Source: JAVBLG01 sp031553655 (GTDB taxonomy: Bacteria > Desulfobacterota > Desulfovibrionia > Desulfovibrionales > Desulfovibrionaceae). From it: a stretch of DNA of 22,001 bases. The notes under the pieces are model-generated. The model was not told the origin of the DNA. It saw nothing but the letters and a program-made list of their open reading frames with translations, and ran no database searches. The stretch covers positions 1 to 22,001 of the forward strand of contig JAVBLG010000021.1 of the NCBI GenBank assembly GCA_031553655.1. The letters run 5' to 3'. The translations under genes were made by a program, and so were the position numbers. Positions 6,595 to 13,066 of this stretch are shown here, piece after piece (positions within the stretch are counted from its first letter, which is position 1; every line of letters begins with the position of its first letter).

Positions 6595-7677
6595 ATGAAA
6601 AGGATTGTAACCCTTGTTGCACTGGTCTGCTTTGCGCTGGCCACTACCGTGGCCTTCGCGGCCGAAGCCAAAAAGCTGGCGAAAATACCTACTTGCTGGA
6701 TGGATGAATCGCCGGGCTTTAATATCTGGTACGCCAAGAAAATGGGCTGGGACAAGGAAGAAGGTCTTGATATTCAGATGCTGCTCTTCAACAGCGGCCC
6801 GGCGCAAATGGAAGCGCTGCCGGCCAAGCAGTGGGTGCTGGGTTCCACCGGTGTGGGCGGACAGCTTGTGGGCGGCATACGCTATAAAATTTACGCCGTA
6901 GCCCCCATTATCAGCGAAGGCGAAGTGCATCATCTGTTTGTGCGCCCGGACAGCCCCATTGCCAAGGTTAAGGGCTACAATCCCAAATATCCCGACGTGT
7001 ACGGCAGCCCGGAAACCGTCAAGGGCATAAAGATTCTGTATACCTCGCAGACCACGGTGCATTACATGATCGGCAAGTGGCTGGACATTCTCGGGCTCAA
7101 GATGTCTGACGTAACCTTGGTGAATATGGACCAGCCTTCGGCCGTGCCCGCCTTTGAAAAAGGCATAGGCGACGCCGTGTGTCTGTGGGCTCCCTTCACC
7201 TTTGCCGCCCAGTCCCGCGGCTGGTTCAATGCTGGGTCGATGACTGCCATGGACGCCATTACCGTATCTTCCATAGTGGGTGACAAAGACTGGTGCGACA
7301 AAAACCCCGAACTGGTGGCCAAATTCCTGCGGGTGTGGTTCCGCGCTTCCAACATGATGCGCGAAGAAGGCTCCAGCCCCAGAATAGTGAAAGATTACCA
7401 GCAGTATATGAACGAATTCGCCGGCGTGCGCATGAGCGCGGAAGAAGCCAAGCAGGACATCGACATTCATCCCCGCTGGTCCTATGAAGAAGTTATGGGC
7501 CTGCTCGACAATTCCAAGGGCATTTCCAGGGCCGACAAATGGCAATTTGATGTGGCCGAATTCTTTGGCAGCATCGGCCGCTTCTCGCCTGCGGAAATAA
7601 AGAAGTTCAAGGATGCCAAGATAAATACCGACAAGTTCCTCAAGCAGGTGCAATTGCCCATTCCCGCTTGGAAATAA
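6595..7677 (+). CDS. Periplasmic substrate-binding protein (TauA/SsuA/NrtA class)
   Basis: A 360-aa protein with a clear Sec signal peptide (MKRIVTLVALVCFALATTVAFA, probable cleavage before AEAKK). The mature part follows the NMT1/THI5-like or SsuA-like fold: WMDESPGFNIWYAKKMGWDKEEGLDIQ, then GPAQMEALPAKQWVLGSTGVGGQL, then a hinge and a second lobe with AVPAFEKGIGDAVCLWAPF. It should capture the ligand in the periplasm and hand it to the two-permease channel. GAGGGG precedes the ATG. A 98-nt gap with a hairpin follows ATPase 2, and a terminator-like hairpin follows the gene. The ligand cannot be read from the sequence; sulfonates, taurine-like compounds and sulfate esters fit the neighbours. 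Confidence 0.9.
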   Translation: MKRIVTLVALVCFALATTVAFAAEAKKLAKIPTCWMDESPGFNIWYAKKMGWDKEEGLDIQMLLFNSGPAQMEALPAKQWVLGSTGVGGQLVGGIRYKIYAVAPIISEGEVHHLFVRPDSPIAKVKGYNPKYPDVYGSPETVKGIKILYTSQTTVHYMIGKWLDILGLKMSDVTLVNMDQPSAVPAFEKGIGDAVCLWAPFTFAAQSRGWFNAGSMTAMDAITVSSIVGDKDWCDKNPELVAKFLRVWFRASNMMREEGSSPRIVKDYQQYMNEFAGVRMSAEEAKQDIDIHPRWSYEEVMGLLDNSKGISRADKWQFDVAEFFGSIGRFSPAEIKKFKDAKINTDKFLKQVQLPIPAWK

Positions 7678-7715
7678 ATAAACCCCACCTCCGGCGGCCC
7701 TTCCCCCGTCGGTAT

Positions 7716-7757
7716 CCGGCCGCGCTCTCCTGGTTGAACGCGGCCGGATTTTTATTT
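7716..7757 (+). terminator. Terminator or attenuator between binding protein and alkyl sulfatase
   Basis: A 9-bp stem CCGGCCGCG/CGCGGCCGG encloses a 14-nt loop and is followed by ATTTTTATTT. The next gene starts only about 25 nt later with no room for a normal promoter, so that gene is probably reached by partial read-through. Confidence 0.7.
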
Positions 7758-7790
7758 ATGGAAAACAAAATGGAGAACAAAATGGAAAAA
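7758..7790 (+). repeat. Tandem 12-bp repeat containing three in-frame start codons
   Basis: ATGGARAACAAA occurs twice (7758-7769 and 7770-7781) and is followed by ATGGAAAAA. Each unit carries an in-frame ATG and a partial GGAG. Unit gain or loss would change the number of possible starts without shifting frame. Confidence 0.6.
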
Positions 7791-9053
7791 CACTCGTATC
7801 CTGGTTTCGCCACTTTGCCGCGGCATCAGCACAAACCGCTTGCGCGAAAGCGTACCGAGCTGGCCCCCGGAGTATACGCTTTTGTGGGCTACAGCACGTC
7901 AAACATTGGCGTAATATCCAGCGATAACGGCTATATTCTTGTTGATACCGGAGACGATCTCGGCGGCGCGGCTGATGTTCTGCGAGAAATCAAAAATTTA
8001 ATTCCCGGTGTGTTACAGGCAGTCATTCTTACCCACAGCCACCCCGATCATCGTGCCGGAGCTCAAGCGCTGCTTGAAGGGCGCGACGACGTTCCAGTTT
8101 GGGGGCATATTAACTTCGGCACCGAACAAAAGGCCGCCGTAGGAATTGAAAACGTTAGCGCCCAACGCGCCGGCAAGCAATTCGGAGCAGGTATTCCTGA
8201 CGAGCTATACCCGGTCAACAATCAAGTGCCCCGGTTCCCGGGTGGAAAATCCGGCCCGCTGCTCTCGCCCAATTCCTTTGTCAGCAAAGAGAAAAATGAA
8301 CTTGTCATCGACGGTTTCCCCTTAGAGCTGCATATGTTGCCGGGCGAAAGCGCCGACCACCTCGCAGTGTGGTTGCCCGGCCCACGGGTTCTGTTTTCCG
8401 GGGATCATATTTACCGCAGCTTTCCCAATGTCGCTCCGGTGCGCGGCGGAGCTTACCGCGATATCGAAATTTGGGCGCGCAGTCTGCGCCGCTTACTGGA
8501 ATTCGAGCCCAAGGCCATAATGTTCGGGCACACCGACGTTCCGACGGAGGACGAGATAGTGCCCATGCTTTCCCGCTATGCCAAGGCTCTTGAGTATGTG
8601 TATGCCGAAACCATCAAAGGCATGAACGAGGGCAAAACACCGGATGAGCTGGCAGCGAGCGTGAGGCTGCCCGAGCACTTGCGGGGTGAAGAATTTCTCG
8701 GCGAATATTACGGCGCGGTGGCCTGGGCTGTGCGCTCAATTTACGCGCACAAGATGGGTTGGTTCGACGGAAATGCAACCAATCTTGTTCCTCTTGCGCC
8801 TGTTGAAGAGGCCGAACGTATGGCCACCCTGGCCGGAGATAAAAACAATCTCGTGGAAGCCGCTCAAAAGGCCTTGAGGGATAAAGATTACCGTTGGGCC
8901 GCGCGTCTGGCCGACAGTCTTATACTGTTGGGGGAAATATCCAGTGGCAAACGCATCAAGGCCGACGCCCTGGAAGCGCTGAGCCGCGAGATTCTGCCGG
9001 TATCAGGCAAGAATTATCTTTTGCGCTCGGCCCTGGATTTGAGGAAAGAATAG
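7782..9053 (+). CDS. Alkyl-sulfatase-like metallo-beta-lactamase-fold hydrolase, SdsA1 type lacking the SCP2 domain
   Basis: The protein (423 aa) has an N-terminal metallo-beta-lactamase domain with the zinc motif HSHPDH (His85, His87, Asp89, His90) and later ligand blocks PGESADH, SGDHIY and FGHTD. The C-terminal part contains GWFDGNATNL and KDYRWAARLADSLI, the alkyl sulfatase dimerisation-domain signature of SdsA1 and BDS1. Characterised members cleave primary alkyl sulfates to alcohol and sulfate. The family's third domain (SCP2-like) is absent: it ends at LLRSALDLRKE, whereas SdsA1 is over 600 aa. No signal peptide is seen, so it is probably cytoplasmic. ATG 7782 is preferred because GGAG lies 6 nt upstream; in-frame ATGs at 7758 and 7770 belong to a tandem repeat. 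Substrate unknown. Confidence 0.85.
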   Translation: MEKHSYPGFATLPRHQHKPLARKRTELAPGVYAFVGYSTSNIGVISSDNGYILVDTGDDLGGAADVLREIKNLIPGVLQAVILTHSHPDHRAGAQALLEGRDDVPVWGHINFGTEQKAAVGIENVSAQRAGKQFGAGIPDELYPVNNQVPRFPGGKSGPLLSPNSFVSKEKNELVIDGFPLELHMLPGESADHLAVWLPGPRVLFSGDHIYRSFPNVAPVRGGAYRDIEIWARSLRRLLEFEPKAIMFGHTDVPTEDEIVPMLSRYAKALEYVYAETIKGMNEGKTPDELAASVRLPEHLRGEEFLGEYYGAVAWAVRSIYAHKMGWFDGNATNLVPLAPVEEAERMATLAGDKNNLVEAAQKALRDKDYRWAARLADSLILLGEISSGKRIKADALEALSREILPVSGKNYLLRSALDLRKE

Positions 9054-9165
9054 GGAGGGCAATCCGCACAGCTCCTATCCGCTGGATACCCAGTCGGCGG
9101 ATGGAGTGGATCGGTGGATTGAAACTTGCGTAGCCTCAGCTCTGCAATAGGCAAAGCTCAAACAC

Positions 9166-9207
9166 AAAACAGGCGGCCTGAAAAAAAATCCGGGCCGCCT
9201 GTTTTTT
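9166..9207. terminator. Bidirectional terminator between convergent transcripts
   Basis: AAAACAGGCGGCC (9166-9178) pairs perfectly with GGCCGCCTGTTTT (9193-9205), with A-runs and T-runs serving both strands. It ends the alkyl-sulfatase transcript on the plus strand and the osmC-dsrHEF transcript on the minus strand. Confidence 0.88.
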
Positions 9208-9233
9208 ATGATGCCGGAAAGCTTAGACGCTAT

Positions 9234-9569
9234 CTAAAACGACATTACCGACTCAGTATCTTCCAGAATTTCATAAACGCCGGAAGCCGGTATAACTTCC
9301 ACATTTTCGGGCAGGCTGTCTTGGTCAAGCCCCCTCTGCTCCATATCTTCCTTCACCACATAGACCTTGCCGTCTTCGGCCAGGAATTTTCCGTACAACT
9401 CTTTGATATAGCCGGATTTGCCCAGCAGGCTGTAGATGCCGTCACCCATGGCTATAATCCTGGTGTCGATATCGGCATTACTGAGCATGGCCCAAGCGGC
9501 GCGTATGCCCAAAGTGGACTGTTCCTGCCCCAGGGGTTTGCGGATGAGTATGCTGCATGAATTGATCAT
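9234..9569 (-). CDS. DsrF/TusC-like sulfur-relay protein
   Basis: A 111-aa small cytoplasmic protein of the DsrE superfamily. SILIRKPLGQEQSTLGIRAAWAM and IIAMGDGIYSLLGK match the DsrF/TusC pattern (IRK or KPP near the N terminus, then a GDG-Y-LL turn). In DsrEFH and TusBCD complexes this subunit is structural, while DsrE or TusD carries the persulfide cysteine. I use ATG 9569 because AAGGTGA lies 4-5 nt upstream; ATG 9587 would add six residues. It is the last gene of the minus-strand operon, 47 nt after dsrE, and ends at the bidirectional terminator. The order here is H-E-F rather than the E-F-H of sulfur oxidisers. Confidence 0.75.
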   Translation of the reverse strand: MINSCSILIRKPLGQEQSTLGIRAAWAMLSNADIDTRIIAMGDGIYSLLGKSGYIKELYGKFLAEDGKVYVVKEDMEQRGLDQDSLPENVEVIPASGVYEILEDTESVMSF

Positions 9570-9616
9570 TTTGTCACCTTGTTCCAATTTGGAAAGATAG
9601 CTTTTTGCCGGCGAAC

Positions 9617-10018
9617 TTACTGGCCGATGGTGAAAACGGCATCGGAGACCAGCAGCATGCGGGTGAAAGAATCGCCCACATCACCCCACTCCACGCCCTT
9701 GATATAGTCTGAGCCCTCGGTGCCCCGACTGTATTCGGTAGTGTGGCAGGTGGCTATTTTGGCCCCGGCGGCGGCCAGTTCCGCAATTTCGACGTCAAGC
9801 ACAAAGGCATCCATATGGGCGCGCAGGCCGTCGGATATGGGTGAACGCCCCTCTTTATAGGGAGTGTTGATATTGGCCAAGTTGCAGCCGTTGCCGTAAA
9901 GAAATATATTGACCTTGTTGCCCTTTTTGAGCAGGGCTTTGGCCAGCCTCACGGCAAATACGGCGTCCTCGTTTTCGGTGCTGCCCGAAAGTAGTGCAAA
10001 AGTATAGGTTTTAGCCAT
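9617..10018 (-). CDS. DsrE/TusD-like sulfur-transfer protein
   Basis: A 133-aa DsrE-fold protein with the N-terminal strand TYTFALLSGSTENEDAVFA, the block NIFLYGNGCNLANI, and GAKIATCHTTEYSRG. Cys91 in that last block lies where the persulfide-carrying cysteine of DsrE and TusD is found, just before an R-G turn, so this is probably the active subunit of the putative H-E-F complex. It is translated from ATG 10018 with GGAG about 7 nt upstream, 12 nt after dsrH. No cytoplasmic sulfite reductase or oxidation genes are visible, so the sulfur donor and acceptor are unknown. A general DsrE-family role unrelated to reverse Dsr is possible. Confidence 0.78.
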   Translation of the reverse strand: MAKTYTFALLSGSTENEDAVFAVRLAKALLKKGNKVNIFLYGNGCNLANINTPYKEGRSPISDGLRAHMDAFVLDVEIAELAAAGAKIATCHTTEYSRGTEGSDYIKGVEWGDVGDSFTRMLLVSDAVFTIGQ

Positions 10019-10030
10019 GCCGGTTCTCCA

Positions 10031-10312
10031 TCACAAAATGACCACTTTGTCGTAGTCGGCCAAAAGGTCAGCCATATCGGCATAGTCCACCACTTCCACA
10101 TCGTCGCTCACTTCCAGTACCCTGGCTTCCACAGCGTCTTTGGCGGCGTAAAAATCATCAATGTCCAGGCCTTCAAAGCGTTTCAAATTGGCTTCGGTGG
10201 CCATAAAAACGGCGTCGGTCACCAGCAGCAACGCTTTTTCATCATCTCCGGAACCGACCATAGCCAGTTGCTTTATGGACTCTTCACCTGGTTTGTTGAG
10301 TATATACAACAT
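10031..10312 (-). CDS. DsrH/TusB-like protein lacking the conserved cysteine
   Basis: A 93-aa protein resembling DsrH/TusB. It opens MLYILNKPGEESIKQL, has ALLLVTDAVFMAT, then a DVEARVLEVSDDVEVVDYADMADLLADYDKVV tail, all in the family's usual order. It contains no cysteine at all, although many DsrH proteins carry one near residue 20, so it could not take part in persulfide relay and may be only structural. It lies 37 nt after osmC and 12 nt before dsrE in the minus-strand operon. AAGGTA precedes its ATG. Confidence 0.68.
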   Translation of the reverse strand: MLYILNKPGEESIKQLAMVGSGDDEKALLLVTDAVFMATEANLKRFEGLDIDDFYAAKDAVEARVLEVSDDVEVVDYADMADLLADYDKVVIL

Positions 10313-10349
10313 GCTTTTTTACCTTGTTTTAATTAAACATAAATACGGT

Positions 10350-10787
10350 TTAGTCCATAAGCTCGATGTCGTAATCCATTTCCGTGCCTTCTTCCATGGT
10401 GTAAGTCACCAGCGAGCCGCGCATCAGGGCTCTGCGAATGGGGTCGAAGCTTTCCTGGGTCATGCCGTCGGCCTTTACTTCCACCTTGAGGGTATAGGGC
10501 CCAAACTTGGTGCGTGCCGAAGAATCCTTTTCCTTTTCCACCTCGATATAAGCCTTGAGCGACTTGGGCGTGCCACCGGCGCGGATGATGTCGTTCCACA
10601 ACGTGTTGGTGAAGCAGGCCAGAGCTCCGGCAGCCATGAGACGCCCGCCCATATGCTCGTCGGCCTTTTCTTCCGCGGTCAATTTGCTGGAATCATAATT
10701 GATTTCAGGCATAGCGACAGAGCCGGTCTTGATGGACCAGTGACTGCCACAGTCGCGGCTTAATTCCAGATCAAATGCGTGAGCCAT
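10350..10787 (-). CDS. OsmC family protein with only one of the two catalytic cysteines
   Basis: A 145-aa OsmC/Ohr-fold protein. The first-cysteine helix is clear (GGRLMAAGALACFTNTLW, Cys58). The position of the second cysteine, usually in a C-P-x-S block, reads MRGSLVTYTMEEG and holds none; the only other cysteine is Cys13 near the N terminus. Classical OsmC and Ohr reduce organic hydroperoxides through both cysteines, so peroxidase activity by that mechanism is unlikely and a thiol-transfer or persulfide role is possible. It leads the osmC-dsrH-dsrE-dsrF operon, has AGGAG before its ATG, and lies about 118 nt from the predicted sigma54 transcription start. Confidence 0.83.
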   Translation of the reverse strand: MAHAFDLELSRDCGSHWSIKTGSVAMPEINYDSSKLTAEEKADEHMGGRLMAAGALACFTNTLWNDIIRAGGTPKSLKAYIEVEKEKDSSARTKFGPYTLKVEVKADGMTQESFDPIRRALMRGSLVTYTMEEGTEMDYDIELMD

Positions 10788-10832
10788 GAAATTCTCCTGT
10801 TTTGCTCAATAGTTATTTAGCAGATTCAAGAT

Positions 10833-10848
10833 GCGCCAATTTTGTCGC
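10833..10848. promoter_or_regulatory. Activator-type palindrome in the osmC leader
   Basis: GCGCCA-ATTT-TGTCGC matches RCGACA-N4-TGTCGY at 11 of 12 positions. It lies between the predicted osmC transcription start and the osmC ATG, so it could be a downstream enhancer or a repression site. Confidence 0.5.
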
Positions 10849-10915
10849 CCCGACGCAGAACAGGGTAATGTGAACGCAAAATAAAAATGTCACATGCGAC
10901 AATGACGACAAGTAT

Positions 10916-10931
10916 AGCATATTCCGTACCA
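10916..10931 (-). promoter_or_regulatory. Sigma54 (-24/-12) promoter of the osmC-dsrHEF operon
   Basis: On the minus strand TGGTAC-GGAAT-ATGCT keeps the essential GG-N10-GC and differs from TGGCAC-N5-TTGCW at two positions. Half-sites of the palindrome (TGTCGT, TGTCGC) lie just downstream at about 10889-10910, and full palindromes lie upstream at 11063-11078 and 11134-11149. Confidence 0.6.
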
Positions 10932-11032
10932 CTAGCGTTATTTACGGCGTCATGCCGCGTAAAGACTTACGTTGCGGGCTTCGGCAAGCACCAGAAATAA
11001 AATTTTTAATGCGCCTTTATTGTCGTATTGCC

Positions 11033-11061
11033 TTGACAAAAATAATGTCAGGCTTGATTAT
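11033..11061 (+). promoter_or_regulatory. Sigma70-type promoter of the activator gene
   Basis: TTGACA (11033-11038), 17 nt, then GATTAT (11056-11061). The activator palindrome at 11063-11078 covers the predicted start, which suggests autoregulation by repression. Confidence 0.55.
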
Positions 11062-11062
11062 T

Positions 11063-11149
11063 ACGACACCAGTGTCGCAAGCACTCCGTTCAAACGGGCA
11101 ATATAGAGTTCAATATATCACACCATCACTTTAGCGACATAAATGTCGC
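11063..11149. promoter_or_regulatory. Two activator palindromes in the divergent osmC/regulator region
   Basis: ACGACA-CCAG-TGTCGC (11063-11078) and GCGACA-TAAA-TGTCGC (11134-11149) both match the consensus fully. They lie about 130-220 bp upstream of the divergent osmC sigma54 promoter and downstream of the regulator's own promoter, so one pair of sites could activate one gene and repress the other. A weaker copy lies at 11011-11026. Confidence 0.72.
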
Positions 11150-11244
11150 CTAAAACTATTTATAAACCCTGCTGCGCCGTCACTAGTCCGGCGCGCGCAA
11201 GGTCTAATATCTCATATATATTTCCCTTAGTTACGGAGAATGAT

Positions 11245-12702
11245 ATGGAAGAAGATCTGCTGCTTCGAGAAATGCAATACCGGCTGGAACAGGCCGAAGG
11301 TAGCCTGTCGCGCCTGCTCAACAGACTACCGGGCATGGCCTATCGCTGCCGGGTGAGCCGCGACTTCGATTACATCCTGGAGTTTGTCAGCAAGGGCTGC
11401 GAGACCATGCTGGGCATGGGCAGCGAAGAAGTGCTCGCGGCACACACCAACATCATTGAGCAGATGATGAAGCCCGAGGACCTGCTGGTAGTGCGCAAAG
11501 TGATGCAGGACAACATAGTGGATCATAAGCATTATGATGTATTTTACCGCATTGAGCCCGTGTCGGGCGGCGCGATCAAGTGGATATGGGATCAGGGCGA
11601 GGGCGTATATGACGATTCCGGAAACTGCCTTTTCATCGAAGGCATCATGATGGACGTCACGGATCAAAAAAAGTACGAACAGCACCTTTGGGAAGAAAAC
11701 CGGCAACTGCGCTCGTCCATCAAAAATTCATACGGACTGGGAGAAATCGTAGGCAAAAGCGAGGTAATGCAAAACTGCTACCGCTTTTTGCTGCGAGCGG
11801 CCAAAAGCGACACAAATGTCGTATTATACGGCGAAACTGGCGTGGGCAAAGACCTTGCGGCCAGAACCATACACGAACTTTCGGGAATCAAGGGGCGCTT
11901 TGTTCCCGTAAACTGCGCGGCCATCCCCGAACAATTGCTGGAAAGTGAATTTTTCGGCCACGTAAAAGGAGCTTTTTCCGGCGCGGTAAACAATCATTCC
12001 GGCTATCTGGCCTCGGCCAACGGCGGCACACTGTTTCTGGACGAAATAGGCGAACTGCCCCTGAAGCTGCAAGGCAAGCTGCTGCGGGCCATAGAGAATA
12101 AAAGCTTTACCCCCGTGGGTTCCAACGAGGTGCGCCAGTCTTCCTTCCGGCTAATTTCCGCCACCAACCGCAATTTGAGTGAACTGGTCAGGGAAAAAGA
12201 AATGCGCCCTGACTTCTATTATCGCATCCATGTTCTTTCGGTTACCATCCCGCCCTTGCGCGAGCGTAGCGGCGACCTGACCCTGCTCATCGATGCCTAC
12301 GCCCAGACCCGGAGCGTGGAAAAAAAGCTGCCTCCCGGCCTACTGCTGGCCATGGAACAATACTCCTGGCCGGGCAATGTGCGCGAATTGCAAAACGCCC
12401 TGGACCGCTACTGGGCCTTCGGAGAAATGGATTTAACCCTTGGCGCGCTGCCCAGAGTTCTGGCCTGTTTCCCCGCCGACAGCGCGTCGGAAACACGCGG
12501 AGAAACAGGCGCGCCGCAACAGCCTCAAACCGCCGATCCGGAAATCCTCCCTTTGAGCTTGGAGCGGGATGAACTGGAGAAACAGCGCATTTTGTCCATG
12601 TTGCAACGCTGCGAATGGAAAAAGGGCAAGACGGCCGAAGCCTTGGGTATAACCATGCGCACCTTGCAGCGCAAGCTTAAGCGCTACGACATCTCCCGTT
12701 AG
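11245..12702 (+). CDS. PAS-containing sigma54-dependent transcriptional activator
   Basis: A 485-aa enhancer-binding protein with a single PAS domain (about 15-135, LPGMAYRCR to GIMMDVTDQKK), a short linker, an AAA+ domain (about 150-375) and a C-terminal Fis-type helix-turn-helix (about 440-482, KGKTAEALGITMRTLQRKL). Walker A is GETGVGKD (196-203) and Walker B FLDEIGE (Asp266). The sigma54-contact motif is GAFSGA (242-247), a serine variant of GAFTGA. There is no receiver domain, so it probably senses a ligand or redox cue through PAS. I use ATG 11245 (GGAGA upstream, start of conserved sequence); the longer frame from 11143 would begin inside an operator palindrome. It is the inferred owner of the RCGACA-N4-TGTCGY sites. 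Confidence 0.92.
   Translation: MEEDLLLREMQYRLEQAEGSLSRLLNRLPGMAYRCRVSRDFDYILEFVSKGCETMLGMGSEEVLAAHTNIIEQMMKPEDLLVVRKVMQDNIVDHKHYDVFYRIEPVSGGAIKWIWDQGEGVYDDSGNCLFIEGIMMDVTDQKKYEQHLWEENRQLRSSIKNSYGLGEIVGKSEVMQNCYRFLLRAAKSDTNVVLYGETGVGKDLAARTIHELSGIKGRFVPVNCAAIPEQLLESEFFGHVKGAFSGAVNNHSGYLASANGGTLFLDEIGELPLKLQGKLLRAIENKSFTPVGSNEVRQSSFRLISATNRNLSELVREKEMRPDFYYRIHVLSVTIPPLRERSGDLTLLIDAYAQTRSVEKKLPPGLLLAMEQYSWPGNVRELQNALDRYWAFGEMDLTLGALPRVLACFPADSASETRGETGAPQQPQTADPEILPLSLERDELEKQRILSMLQRCEWKKGKTAEALGITMRTLQRKLKRYDISR
11807..11822. promoter_or_regulatory. Activator palindrome inside the regulator reading frame
   Basis: GCGACA-CAAA-TGTCGT matches the consensus at all 12 positions. It encodes SDTNV just before Walker A, so it may be coincidence or an internal autoregulatory site. 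Confidence 0.45.
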
Positions 12703-12735
12703 CCTGTATCGCGGCAAATGACCATACTCCTATTC

Positions 12736-12874
12736 ACGACGACATTGTCGTATTTACGACCACCATGTCGCGCGACAGCTTATTTTATGACAATGGTGGC
12801 GTAGCGACAGCTTGCCTTGGTTAAAACAACGACAACGTGACATTTTTTTCACAACTACGCGACACACATGTCGC
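12736..12874. promoter_or_regulatory. Activator-site cluster upstream of the phosphodiesterase gene
   Basis: ACGACG-ACAT-TGTCGT (12736-12751), ACGACC-ACCA-TGTCGC (12756-12771) and a perfect GCGACA-CACA-TGTCGC (12859-12874) lie in the gap after the regulator gene. A weaker copy, ATGACA-ATGG-TGGCGT (12787-12802), and loose half-sites lie between. All full copies share the 4-nt spacer. Confidence 0.68.
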
Positions 12875-12928
12875 TGGTAATGATTCCTGTTTTCTAAAAG
12901 CACCTTCCTTTATTCACAAAAGTCGAAA

Positions 12929-12944
12929 TGGCCCGATTTTTGAT
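12929..12944 (+). promoter_or_regulatory. Possible weak sigma54 promoter of the phosphodiesterase operon
   Basis: TGGCCC-GATTT-TTGAT resembles the -24/-12 consensus, but its -12 element reads GA instead of GC. It is the best candidate in the gap and lies 55-200 bp downstream of the activator-site cluster. The rest of the gap to 13067 holds no gene. Confidence 0.33.
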
Positions 12945-13066
12945 AAGGCGCTTGGCAGATGTGGCCCGTCTGCAAGCACCGTAATTCACAAATACGAATA
13001 ACGGCCTGAAATGACGCCATATACAGAAGATTGCAGCATAACAAATCTATTTTTGAGGAGTAAGCA

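Noticed and set aside
6562..7653. Antisense open frame opposite the binding-protein gene (363 codons)
   Set aside because: No recognisable domain and no operon context; the plus-strand frame has a signal peptide and family motifs.
12932..13040. Alternative -24/-12 matches before the phosphodiesterase gene
   Set aside because: GG and GC pairs occur but with spacing other than 10 nt, for example GG-N11-GC in CGGCCTGAAATGACGC.
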